A stretch of 38,280 nucleotides of DNA from Akkermansia muciniphila (GTDB lineage Bacteria; Verrucomicrobiota; Verrucomicrobiia; Limisphaerales; F1-80-MAGS106), in NCBI GenBank assembly GCA_945865375.1, contig CAMBEJ010000001.1, forward strand, positions 72,064 through 110,343. Direction: 5' to 3'. Below the pieces are notes generated by a model. It was given only the letters and a program-made list of their open reading frames with translations, ran no database searches and was not told where the DNA came from. The number at the start of each line of letters is the position of its first letter. The stretch's first letter is position 1. This document shows, in pieces, positions 1 through 7,679 of this stretch. The translations under genes and the position numbers were made by a program.

Positions 1-787
1 CGTCTGCGGTAAAATGAAGCTTCAACAACGGTTTCTCGGAGTCATGGCCGATATATCTGTAAAACTCATCATACTCCTCCTCCTTGACCTCGCTCTTGTT
101 CCGACTCCATATGGCTCGAACCGTGTTGAGAGTGTTGCCGTTCAAGGAGATCGGGAAAGAAACGAAATTGGAGTAACGTTTGATGAGGCTTTCGATCCGA
201 AATGCCTGGGAAAAGTCTTTATCCTCGGGTTTCAAAGAGACCACAACTTTGGTCCCGCGTGGTTGCTCCTCGGCCTGCTCGATCTCATAGCTGCCGCTGC
301 CGTCGGAAGTCCAACACCAACCTGGCTGGCCGGCCTGCCAGGACCGTGTCCAGACCTTCACTTCCCGTGCCACCATGAACGCCGAATAAAACCCCACCCC
401 GAACTGACCAATCAATGTCGCGTCAGCCTTTTTGTCTGCACCTTCCTCCCGCTTCTGCGCGAGCTGCTTGAGGAAAGCTTTCGAACCCGAATGAGCGATA
501 GTGCCCAGGTTCTGAACCAACTCGTCGTGGGTCATGCCTAGGCCCGTGTCGACGATCGTCACTGTCTGGGCGGTATCGTCCGTGGTCACCGTGATGCCCA
601 GCAGGACGTCGGACGGATCGGTCTGCTGGCCCGATATCTGGAGAAAACGAAGCTTCTCGCACGCGTCGGCCGCGTTTGAAATCAGCTCTCTGACGAATAT
701 CTCTTTGTCCGTGTAAAGGGAATGAATGACGATATCCAACAACTGCTGGATCTCCGCCTGAAATTGATGCTTTTCAACCGCGCTCAT
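1..787 (-). CDS. htpG: Molecular chaperone HtpG (Hsp90), N-terminal part, cut by window edge
   Basis: ATP-dependent cytosolic chaperone of the Hsp90 family. The minus-strand reading frame opens at an ATG at 787 and stays open to position 1, giving about 262 residues, roughly the first 40% of a normal HtpG. The GHKL ATPase domain is plain. The Hsp90 signature YTDKEIFVRELISNAADAC lies at residues 25-43, with Glu34 and Asn38 in the places of the catalytic Glu and Mg-binding Asn. DTGLGM is at 80-85, and GQFGVGFYSAF at 127-137 forms the glycine-rich lid hinge. The rest of the gene lies to the left of the window. No CIRCE-type operator is seen upstream. A short hairpin (858-872) falls in the likely 5' leader. 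Identification rests on conserved motifs and is secure. Confidence 0.96.
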   Translation of the reverse strand, partial: MSAVEKHQFQAEIQQLLDIVIHSLYTDKEIFVRELISNAADACEKLRFLQISGQQTDPSDVLLGITVTTDDTAQTVTIVDTGLGMTHDELVQNLGTIAHSGSKAFLKQLAQKREEGADKKADATLIGQFGVGFYSAFMVAREVKVWTRSWQAGQPGWCWTSDGSGSYEIEQAEEQPRGTKVVVSLKPEDKDFSQAFRIESLIKRYSNFVSFPISLNGNTLNTVRAIWSRNKSEVKEEEYDEFYRYIGHDSEKPLLKLHFTAD

Positions 788-1241
788 AGAAATGCTGTTC
801 CCGAAATAATTCAGTTTAACCCGTTCGACCCAACAGATTGGGCCAAAACGCAACAACGCCCGATCTTCGGGCTTTGTTCCATAAGGTTTGAAAGGGATTT
901 CGTCAAGTAGCGGGTTCCGCCCGCCCGCCAGCCGGTGCATTAACAAGTTGTCGCCGGCTAAGCGACTGTGGGCGGGCTTCACTGAAGCCCGCTCCGCGGT
1001 TTCCGCAGCCACCGACCACGTGTGAATGCACCGCCGACGGCCGTTCGGGCTCATTTATTGGTTGTCGACGCTTCAACCTCTCTACCCGCCACACCCTCGG
1101 CCGCGAGGTCGTTAAGCGTCGATGACCGAAACCAGGAAGTGTTTCTATGCCTTGTTCTACGGTCGCCGACGCGTCAAGCCCGAGTTTGCGCGAGGCTCAC
1201 GTCGGCCTTTTCCTCCCAACGATCCAAAACAACCGGACCGC
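788..1241. other. Intergenic stretch with hairpins, no convincing gene
   Basis: No reading frame here has a recognisable domain; the short frames on both strands look like chance. Two palindromes stand out: a GCCCGA/TCGGGC stem with a 3-nt loop at 858-872, followed on the plus strand by TTTG, and a perfect 9-bp stem at 972-992. The first could be part of the htpG leader or a weak terminator; the second looks like a REP-type palindrome. Confidence 0.5.
972..992. repeat. Perfect 9-bp stem palindrome (REP-like)
   Basis: GCGGGCTTC, ACT loop, GAAGCCCGC: a GC-rich perfect stem in non-coding DNA. No T-tract follows on either strand, so it is not a typical intrinsic terminator. It resembles short extragenic palindromes scattered in such genomes; its copy number elsewhere is unknown. 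Confidence 0.5.
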
Positions 1242-1499
1242 TTACTTCTGGTAGTGGACAACGAGCAGAATATCGGACGGAACGAAAGTACCCTTTGCAA
1301 TCATTGCATTTTTGTCATCGGCCGGGCAGCTCTGGGGCGACATGTTGCCGAAAATATTGATGACTCGCGCGTGGCTCTCGGCCAGCCAGGCGTTCACCTG
1401 TTGCTCCACCCCCGCCAAATCGGTTTCGAGTCCCTTGAAAAGCTTAATTTGATGCACGGTTTGATCTCTCTCTTTGATGGTCGATCCGGTTGACGACAA
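1242..1499 (-). CDS. Small hypothetical protein (85 aa)
   Basis: An 85-residue soluble protein with no named domain that I can assign. The core from about residue 15 (VHQIKLFKGLE) to the end (SDILLVVHYQK) resembles short proteins I recall from Planctomycetes and Verrucomicrobia: an amphipathic N-terminal helix, a central 'W-x-x-E-S-x-A-R-V' stretch and a final hydrophobic strand. The ATG at 1499 gives the full length; a GTG at codon 15 matches the usual start of such proteins and may be the true start. It stands alone, convergent with the upstream region of the toxin-antitoxin pair. The family memory is unverified; no function is proposed. Confidence 0.5.
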   Translation of the reverse strand: MSSTGSTIKERDQTVHQIKLFKGLETDLAGVEQQVNAWLAESHARVINIFGNMSPQSCPADDKNAMIAKGTFVPSDILLVVHYQK

Positions 1500-1614
1500 C
1501 GGTTTCAGCGGAAGCGGTTGCCGGTTATAAGGGCCAACTTAATCAGGGGCCCTGACTCGATCAAGCTTAATAGAATCCTTGTGTGATAGATGATGACGAT
1601 GTATGATGACTTAC

Positions 1615-1839
1615 ATGAGAACGATCATTGATTTGCCGGAGGACCAATTGGAAGCGCTAGGGGAGATCTGCGCCCAAAAGAAGGTTTCGCGGGCGGCGGT
1701 CATTCGTCAGGCCGTGGCCGGATACATTCAACAATCAAAAGCCGGCAGGGGCGAGAACGCCTTTGGCCTATGGAAAAAGAAAAACATCAACGCCCTGAAA
1801 TACGAGGATAAACTCCGCGCGGAATGGGACAACCGATGA
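1615..1839 (+). CDS. Ribbon-helix-helix antitoxin of a VapBC-type pair
   Basis: Short DNA-binding antitoxin of the ribbon-helix-helix (CopG/MetJ) fold, 74 residues from the ATG at 1615. The N-terminus MRTIIDLPEDQLEAL is the typical beta-strand plus first helix; KKVSRAAVIRQAVAGYIQ is the second helix carrying the 'S-R-A-x-x-I-R-x-A' pattern. The polar C-terminal tail should wrap the toxin. In-frame ATGs at 1603 and 1606 would add four or three residues; no clear Shine-Dalgarno decides among them. The stop codon overlaps the toxin start (ATGA at 1836-1839), so the two genes are translationally coupled. Such pairs normally repress their own promoter, probably in the 1500-1600 region. Confidence 0.85.
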   Translation: MRTIIDLPEDQLEALGEICAQKKVSRAAVIRQAVAGYIQQSKAGRGENAFGLWKKKNINALKYEDKLRAEWDNR

Positions 1840-2201
1840 AAGCCGTCTTCGACACCAACATCCTGGTTGATTATTTGAACGGCGTTCCCGCCGCAAAACG
1901 CGAGTTGGAACAATACGAAGAGGTCAGCATCAGCGTTGTGACCTGGATAGAAATTTTGGCCGGCGCGGAGGGCATCGAAGATGAAACGGTCACCCGAGAT
2001 TTCCTTTCCCGATTCAAAATCCAGCCACTTGACGTGCCGCTCGCCGAGCGGGCGGTGAAGATCCGCCGTCACCACAAAATAAAACTGCCGGATTCGATCA
2101 TCTTGGCCACGGCCAGGGAGCTGGGAAGAATTCTTGTCACGCGCAACACGCGGGACTTTTCCGAGAAAGAGCCTGGCATTCGTGTTCCCTACAAACTCTG
2201 A
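1836..2201 (+). CDS. vapC: VapC-family PIN-domain ribonuclease toxin
   Basis: PIN-domain endoribonuclease, 121 residues, a normal VapC length. The conserved acidic residues are all present: Asp6 in VFDTNILVDY, Glu39 in WIEILAG, Asp86 in LPDSIILATA and Asp107 in the closing TRNTRDF motif. Together they form the Mg/Mn-binding catalytic site. Known VapC toxins cut tRNA or rRNA and are held inactive by the partner antitoxin. The start at 1836 overlaps the antitoxin stop by ATGA; an upstream ATG at 1824 in the same frame is less likely because the family begins directly before the DTN motif. Nothing suggests inactivation. Confidence 0.9.
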   Translation: MKAVFDTNILVDYLNGVPAAKRELEQYEEVSISVVTWIEILAGAEGIEDETVTRDFLSRFKIQPLDVPLAERAVKIRRHHKIKLPDSIILATARELGRILVTRNTRDFSEKEPGIRVPYKL

Positions 2202-2479
2202 CCTGCAAACGGGGCGCATCCCCCCGGTTAATCAATTGCATCCCCTTTTTTGTGGAAGCAGTCGAAGCCCGCGCGGTCAACCGGCCCTGGCTCTGAAACT
2301 TGGTCGGCTTTCCGCCAAACTGTCGCCCTGCAAATCCGACATGGCCGCTCGGATGAAAACGAGCCGCGACTCACCAGGAATTGAACCGCCCATTTGTCCC
2401 GAGCTGCCCAGTCCAACTTGGGACGCTGCCGGACATGAAGAATAGTTGCCCAGCCTCTTCGAATCGATATTCTACAGCC

Positions 2480-3136
2480 ATGGTTGAGTCGCTTCTAACC
2501 GTCCAAAATGAGTCGCGCGCATTGGCGGAAATGCTCCGGCCCAAACCGCTTGCCGACGGCACTGTGCCCGAGGAGCGATTGATCATTTGCGGCCTCTCCT
2601 GGCAGCGCTACCTGGACCTCGACAAAGCCCTGGGTGACGACCGGCCCGGTCCGCGGTTCTACTACCTGGAGGGCGAATTGGAGATTATGACAACGTCCAA
2701 CGAGCACGAACGGATCAAGAAATGGATCGGGGATTTCATGGCCGACTATTTCCTGGAAACCGACATGGATGTGATGCCCCGCGGCCAGGCAACGATGCGG
2801 AAATCTTTGAAAGAAGCCGGCGCTGAGCCTGACGAATCATGGTGCCTTGGCGAGGAGAAGGAATTCCCCGATCTTGTGTTGGAAATCGCGTTGACAAGCG
2901 GCGGCGTGAGCAAACTGGAAGTCTATCGCCGCTTCCAGGTGCCGGAGATCTGGTTCTGGCGGCGGAACGCGGTGGAAATTTTTGCGTTGCGCCAGGACGG
3001 TTCCGCCTACGACCAATTTCCCCAAAGCCGCCTCCTGCCGCAACTCGATGTCGCCTTGCTGGAACGCTGCGTGAGGATCGCTTCCTGGCGCGAAGCCCGC
3101 CGCACCTTCCGCACCGGGCTCGGCGCACGGAAATGA
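2480..3136 (+). CDS. Uma2-family (DUF820) PD-(D/E)XK endonuclease-like protein
   Basis: About 218 residues from the ATG at 2480. The Uma2 (DUF820) fold is a PD-(D/E)XK nuclease relative, abundant in cyanobacteria and PVC bacteria, with unclear physiological role. Visible landmarks are GPRFYYLEGELEIMTTSNEHE (first acidic residue and helix), then FPDLVLEIALTSGG, which matches the PD...ExK core strand, then the 'K-L-x-V-Y-R-R-F-x-V-P-E-I-W-F' helix-strand region typical of the family. The frame is open upstream to an ATG at 2381, but the extra 33 residues do not look like protein. It stands alone between long intergenic regions. Confidence 0.85.
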   Translation: MVESLLTVQNESRALAEMLRPKPLADGTVPEERLIICGLSWQRYLDLDKALGDDRPGPRFYYLEGELEIMTTSNEHERIKKWIGDFMADYFLETDMDVMPRGQATMRKSLKEAGAEPDESWCLGEEKEFPDLVLEIALTSGGVSKLEVYRRFQVPEIWFWRRNAVEIFALRQDGSAYDQFPQSRLLPQLDVALLERCVRIASWREARRTFRTGLGARK

Positions 3137-3587
3137 CCCGCTCGCGGTGCGTGTCTGTGATGTCCCGGGGTTGAGCGTTGAAAGTCGAACGTTCAACACT
3201 CAACGTTCAACGTTCAACTTTAAAACCCTGAGCAGTAGACTTCAATCCTTGGGACGTCGGCTCCTGGCGGTGCGCAGGCTGGCAACGTGGTTTCCTGCTC
3301 GTGTTTTGGGCGGGCTTTCAAAACGCACTGCACACCCGGAACATGAGTTGGCTCGTGGGACGGACGACCGACAATCGGGTCGAGTCCCGCTGCCAGTCCT
3401 CCCCGGTTGCGGAGTCGGTAGGTGATTGGCAGCTGTCTTTGCAAGCGCTCTCGCGAGACTCCGCCACTGAGCGCTGGCCGGGCAACGGCGTCGCGGCGGA
3501 CCTGGCGCGCGCAGTGGCCGCTGATCAGTGCGACGCGGGAAGGCCAGCAGCAGGGCCCAGATTCGGATCATAGAGGTGAGGCACTTT
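3137..3587. other. Intergenic region with palindrome and heptamer repeats
   Basis: About 450 bases without a supported gene between two convergent genes. The left part holds the repeat at 3170-3218. The rest is GC-rich; a minus-strand frame from about 3571 opens with a signal-peptide-like MIRIWALLLAF but loses protein character at once and is not called. Confidence 0.5.
3170..3218. repeat. Imperfect palindrome merging into tandem GTTCAAC heptamers
   Basis: GTTGAGCGTTGAA (3170-3182) and TTCAACACTCAAC (3192-3204) are complementary at 12 of 13 positions. GTTCAAC is then repeated head-to-tail at 3205-3211 and 3212-3218 after a first copy at 3191-3197. A short AT tract follows. This could act as a terminator after the Uma2 gene or be a simple extragenic repeat. 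Confidence 0.6.
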
Positions 3588-5126
3588 TCATGGAGCGACC
3601 CGGGAGCCTTCCGATTGTTGCGCCGGAACTATCGGGGCGTCGAAGTACTTTTTGACGATCCAGTCCGGCTGCCACGCGTCGGGCACCCGGGCGCGGCCAG
3701 TGAGCTCGACCCGGGCGGGGGGGTGGTTCTCGGTCGGGAGTTTCAGCGGGTCGCCCACCTTCGCCTGCCACTGCCGCATCACCTGCTGCAATCGGGCGAC
3801 GTGAACCGCGTGTTCCGGCCGGTCGATGAGGTTGATCGTTTCGTGTGGATCGGTCCGGAGGTCGAACATCTGCAGGTGGCCAATCTTCGGATAGGCAATG
3901 AGCTTCCAACGGTCGTCCCGCACCGCCCGTTGCAGGTCCAGGAATGGCAGGAAAACACTGTCGCGCACACGCGCCTGTTTGCCTTCCCACAAAGGACGCA
4001 GGCTCTCGCCCTCCAGCCCGGGAGGACGCGTGATCGCGAGGACATCACACAGCGTCGGGAACAGGTCGAGCAGGTAGGTGAAGGCCTTCGTGGAACCGCC
4101 GGCCGGAATTCCCGGGCCCGCGATGATCAGGGGCGTGCGCATGCTGTGCTCGAAGACGCTCTGCTTGCCGAGCAGGCCGTGGCCTCCCAGGGCGAGCCCG
4201 TTGTCGGCGGCGAACAGGATGATCGTGTTGTCCGCCTGACCGGATTGCCGCAGCGCCGCGAGGATCCGCCCGATCTGCTCATCCATGTGCGTGATCAACC
4301 CGTAGTACTCGGCCAACTGATCCCGGATCATTGCTTCGGTGCGCGGCCAAGCCCCCAGGTTTTCGTCCCGCAGGTCCTTCATCATGCCGTTGTCGAACGG
4401 CAGCTGTGGCAGGAAGTTCGCCGGCAACGGCGGCAGACTGCGATAGTACTCCTCCCGATACCGGAGCGGAGGCTGACGCGGATCATGCGGCGCGGTGAAG
4501 GCGACGTAGGCGAAGAAGGGTTTCGCACCCTGCTGACCGCGGATGAACTCGATGGCGGAGTCGGCGAACAGTTCGCTGGAGAACCTTTCGCCCGTGCGTT
4601 CCGCGGTCAGTCTCCCATCGGCGCCCAGATCCCGAACCGGAACTTTGGTGTGATCCGACATGCCGCCGAACAGGATCGTCTTGCCGCGCTGGAAGGCCCG
4701 CAGCCAGGAGGCCTGACCGTTGTGCCACTTGCCGGTACCGAAGGTTGCGTAGCCCTGCTCGCCCAGCAGTTCCGGCAGCAGTTTGGTTCCCGCGAGCGTC
4801 GGGGCATCGATGTGAAACCACGTCTTGCCGCTCATCAGCATGGCCCGGCTGGGCACGCAGACGGCGCCGTTGTTCCCGCCGAAGACGTAGTTGCCGTGGA
4901 AGCTGAATCCCGCCGCCGCCAACCGGTCGACGTTGGGCGTCCGGATGTGCGGATTGCCGTGCGCGGCGATGGTGTCCGCCCGCATGTCGTCGGCGAAGAG
5001 GAACAGAATGTTGGGCCGTCGCGCGGCCCCTTCCGCCGCCGCCCCGATCAATCCGAAGGCAACGAGCAGCACGGCGGAAATCATGCGGACCCTCGCAGGA
5101 ATATTGATGGGAATTTGGCTTTCCAT
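3588..5126 (-). CDS. Secreted sulfatase (arylsulfatase/iduronate-2-sulfatase-like)
   Basis: Hydrolyses sulfate esters, probably on sulfated polysaccharides, outside the cytoplasm. The protein has 512 residues, normal for family S1. A signal peptide is visible (hydrophobic MISAVLLVAFGLIGAAAEGAA, residues 15-35), so Met15 may be the real start. The alkaline-phosphatase-like fold starts at RPNILFLFADDMR, where Asp46/Asp47 bind calcium. The formylglycine signature CVPSRA has Cys90, which a maturase would convert to formylglycine; that maturase is not in this window. GKWH near residue 150, HDP around 215 and the AADNG segment complete the active site. Substrate cannot be read from sequence. Such genes are numerous in Verrucomicrobia and Planctomycetes. 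Confidence 0.94.
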   Translation of the reverse strand: MESQIPINIPARVRMISAVLLVAFGLIGAAAEGAARRPNILFLFADDMRADTIAAHGNPHIRTPNVDRLAAAGFSFHGNYVFGGNNGAVCVPSRAMLMSGKTWFHIDAPTLAGTKLLPELLGEQGYATFGTGKWHNGQASWLRAFQRGKTILFGGMSDHTKVPVRDLGADGRLTAERTGERFSSELFADSAIEFIRGQQGAKPFFAYVAFTAPHDPRQPPLRYREEYYRSLPPLPANFLPQLPFDNGMMKDLRDENLGAWPRTEAMIRDQLAEYYGLITHMDEQIGRILAALRQSGQADNTIILFAADNGLALGGHGLLGKQSVFEHSMRTPLIIAGPGIPAGGSTKAFTYLLDLFPTLCDVLAITRPPGLEGESLRPLWEGKQARVRDSVFLPFLDLQRAVRDDRWKLIAYPKIGHLQMFDLRTDPHETINLIDRPEHAVHVARLQQVMRQWQAKVGDPLKLPTENHPPARVELTGRARVPDAWQPDWIVKKYFDAPIVPAQQSEGSRVAP

Positions 5127-5489
5127 CTCAAATCCACTTTAGATCTTGGAGATGGATTGGAGCAAGCAAGAAGAACGGTGTGGAAAATTGCTTCCAAACA
5201 GGGGCCAGGCTGCTCTTAGGCGTCACGCCAGGAAACGCCGGGGAAGGAAACGCCGGGGACAGACAATTCCCTTTGCGCTTGCGAGCAGAAACGACAATGA
5301 CTTGGCGGTGGATTTTGAGCAATTGGCCATGGGCCATTGGCGAACGGCGACCAACGCGGTACGGACGGTCGGATCAAACCGTCAAAAGTGAATTGGACGA
5401 TCCTTGCACTCCATTATCCATCTCTGACCCCCTTCCCACGCTATTTTTCGCTTGCTGTAAGACCCATGGAAAGGCCAATAACAGGTCCC
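5127..5489. other. Intergenic promoter region between divergent genes
   Basis: The sulfatase (minus) and the secreted propeller protein (plus) diverge from here. It holds a tandem 15-base repeat at 5231-5260 and otherwise no supported gene. No promoter consensus is convincing. Confidence 0.5.
5231..5260. repeat. Two tandem 15-bp units GGAAACGCCGGGGAN
   Basis: The unit GGAAACGCCGGGGA plus one variable base occurs twice head-to-tail. It is followed by the 11-mer GGGGACAGACA (5255-5265), which occurs again at 15117-15127. This suggests a member of a dispersed extragenic repeat, perhaps left by a RAYT/IS200-type mobile family; that link is only a guess. Confidence 0.55.
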
Positions 5490-7679
5490 ATGCCTTCCAT
5501 TCTTGACTCGCCTGTCTGCCGGGGGCTTACCGGCATGTTCGTAGCCGCGCTGATCGCAGGCCAATGCGCCAGGGCGGGCTTGCCCGATTTTGCTTTTCCT
5601 CAGGACAGCTCGGTCAAATCAGCCATCAACCCTGACCTCAAAGGAGCGGTGTTCCAGCGCCTCGCTATCAACAAGGACTTCATCGTGTACGGGCTCAGCG
5701 ATAAAGGCGTCATGCGTTTGTTTGACAACACCCTCGCACTCGACAAGTCGTTCCGACCGCTGTCTGGGAAACAAGCTCTGGACCTGTGCTCGGGCCGTGG
5801 AGGAAATCTCTATTACTTGTACGACGCGCTTTTCCTCTCCAATGGGGACGCCGGACGCCCGCTTGGAGTTCTTCAGCCGGGTCGATTCCAGCAGATCGCG
5901 GTGGCGGACGACGGTTCGGTCTTCCTGGCCGGAGGCGGCGGCATCGGGATTTTCAGAAACGGCAAGTTGCACGATCTCGAATCCCCCGCCGGCACGCTGA
6001 TAGGCCCGCTCTACTCCCATCGCAGTGAATTCTTCTTTGTTATGCAGGACGCCGTGTTCCGCGTGACGGCATCGAAGGTCACCCCCATCTTTGCTGGAAG
6101 AGACATCACAGCACTCGCGTTCCGAGGAGATCAGGTCATCGTGGGAACCAAGGATGGATTCCTAGGAATCGAATCTCGAACGGGGCACACAACCTTTCCT
6201 CTCCAAACTAATCTGCCGTCCCTCCACATCACCTGCCTGCTTCCAACCCCGAATGGACTGTGGGCGGGCACAACCAAAGGCGTTTTTTTCCAGAGCCGAG
6301 AGGGGACAAATAGTTATTACGCCTCCAGACGCTGGCTTTCCGACGATCACGTCATCGACATCCAGGCCGGCCCGGCAAGCGACGTGTTCGTCTTGACTCG
6401 AAACGGTCTGGACCGCATCCAATACCGTCCCATGACCCTCGCCCAAAAAGCCGGGTTCTACGAAGCAAAAATCCGGCAACGCCACATCCGCTATGGTTTT
6501 TGCTCCGAGCTGCGGCTCTCCAGCCCGGGCGATCCGACATCGGCTGAGATGATCGACACCGACAACGACGGTTCATGGAGCAATTATTATATGGCCAGCC
6601 AGGCGTTCCACTTCGCCGCGAACGGAGACAAACAGGCACGATCCAACGCCTGGGAAACTTTCACGGCTATGGAGCGCCTCGAAAGCATCAACGGGCTGGG
6701 CGGGTTTCCTTCACGAACCTTCGAGCGGGCGGGGTTCAAATACTCCGATCCCGACCGATGGCCTCCGTCCAAAGATGGCCTCTGGGAATGGAAAGCCACC
6801 ACGAGCAGCGACGAGATTGCGGCGCATACCTTTGGCTGCGCCGTGATGTTCGAGTGTGTCGCCCGCAGCCCACAGGAGCGCCAGCGTATCGCGGTGTTCT
6901 TCGACAAAATCATGACCCACATCCTCCGTAACAACCTCACGCTGTTGGATCGGGATGGAAAACCCACGCTCTGGGGGCGTTGGAACCCGGAATACGTCAA
7001 TCGCTATCCCCCCACCCTATTCGACCGCCGACTCAACAGCGCGGAGATCATCGCAAGCCTCCAGCTCGCTTTCAAAATCACCGGTAAGGAACTCTACCGC
7101 GAAAAGGCCGGCGACCTCTTTGACAAACATGGCTACCTCCAAAACATCATGAGCCCCATGCGACACATCGCGCAAACCCCCGGTTTCGTTCACGAGGGCC
7201 ATACCATGGGCGACGAATGGAACCACTCGGATGACCTCCTGGCTTTCATCACCTATTGGGTTCTGCACCGAACCGCCTTTGATGAAGACCTCAAAGCACG
7301 CTACGCTGAAGCCATCAAGGACCACTTCGAAATTGAAAAGCACGAGCGCTGTCCTATTTGGAATTTCGTCTACGCGTCCACGGGGAAAACCATCAAAGAT
7401 TGGGGGGCGGACCAGGCGCTCTGGACCCTGCGTCGCTTCCCTCTGGACCTGGTGTCCTGGCGCGTGGAAAACTCGGGGCGAAGCGACATCACAAGGCTGG
7501 CTGGGAATTTTCGAGGCCAGCAGATGTTGGACTTTTTGGCGCCGTGCGAACGGCCCATATCGAGATGGAACGGACAGCCCTTCGTCCTGGACGGCGGCGA
7601 CGGTGGATCCACGGAGTTCGCCGGAGACGAGTTCCTTCTCCCCTACTGGATGGGCCGTTACCTTCGGCTGATTGACTGA
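5490..7679 (+). CDS. Secreted protein: beta-propeller plus alpha-helical (glycosidase-like) domain
   Basis: About 729 residues from the ATG at 5490, which puts a signal peptide (hydrophobic GMFVAALIAG, then QCARAG) at the N-terminus; ATG 5466 is an alternative. Residues about 40-310 contain repeated strands such as GVMRLFDNTLAL, VLQPGRFQQIAVADDGSVFLAGGGGIGIF and LLPTPNGLWAGTTKGVFF. These resemble blades of the two-component-regulator/ligand-binding propeller. The second half (about 340-700) is helical, with W-, H- and D-rich loops (DTDNDGSWSNYYMASQAF, GDEWNHSDDLLAF), suggesting an (alpha/alpha) barrel as in glycan-active enzymes. No catalytic pair can be named. Its stop directly abuts the next start, so the two are co-transcribed. 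Function unknown. Confidence 0.75.
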   Translation: MPSILDSPVCRGLTGMFVAALIAGQCARAGLPDFAFPQDSSVKSAINPDLKGAVFQRLAINKDFIVYGLSDKGVMRLFDNTLALDKSFRPLSGKQALDLCSGRGGNLYYLYDALFLSNGDAGRPLGVLQPGRFQQIAVADDGSVFLAGGGGIGIFRNGKLHDLESPAGTLIGPLYSHRSEFFFVMQDAVFRVTASKVTPIFAGRDITALAFRGDQVIVGTKDGFLGIESRTGHTTFPLQTNLPSLHITCLLPTPNGLWAGTTKGVFFQSREGTNSYYASRRWLSDDHVIDIQAGPASDVFVLTRNGLDRIQYRPMTLAQKAGFYEAKIRQRHIRYGFCSELRLSSPGDPTSAEMIDTDNDGSWSNYYMASQAFHFAANGDKQARSNAWETFTAMERLESINGLGGFPSRTFERAGFKYSDPDRWPPSKDGLWEWKATTSSDEIAAHTFGCAVMFECVARSPQERQRIAVFFDKIMTHILRNNLTLLDRDGKPTLWGRWNPEYVNRYPPTLFDRRLNSAEIIASLQLAFKITGKELYREKAGDLFDKHGYLQNIMSPMRHIAQTPGFVHEGHTMGDEWNHSDDLLAFITYWVLHRTAFDEDLKARYAEAIKDHFEIEKHERCPIWNFVYASTGKTIKDWGADQALWTLRRFPLDLVSWRVENSGRSDITRLAGNFRGQQMLDFLAPCERPISRWNGQPFVLDGGDGGSTEFAGDEFLLPYWMGRYLRLID

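Noticed and set aside
14-541. 175-codon plus-strand frame at the left edge
   Set aside because: It is antisense to htpG, whose Hsp90 signatures are unmistakable.
903-1094. 63-codon minus-strand frame after htpG
   Set aside because: It runs through the 972-992 hairpin and has no protein-like composition.
3242-3571. Minus-strand frame beginning like a signal peptide (MIRIWALLLAF)
   Set aside because: After about 12 residues the sequence turns into Arg/Pro-rich noise; at most a decayed gene start.
3528-5219. 563-codon plus-strand open frame opposite the sulfatase
   Set aside because: It is the antisense shadow of a GC-rich gene with strong third-position bias; the sulfatase frame has signal peptide, catalytic Cys and full domain.
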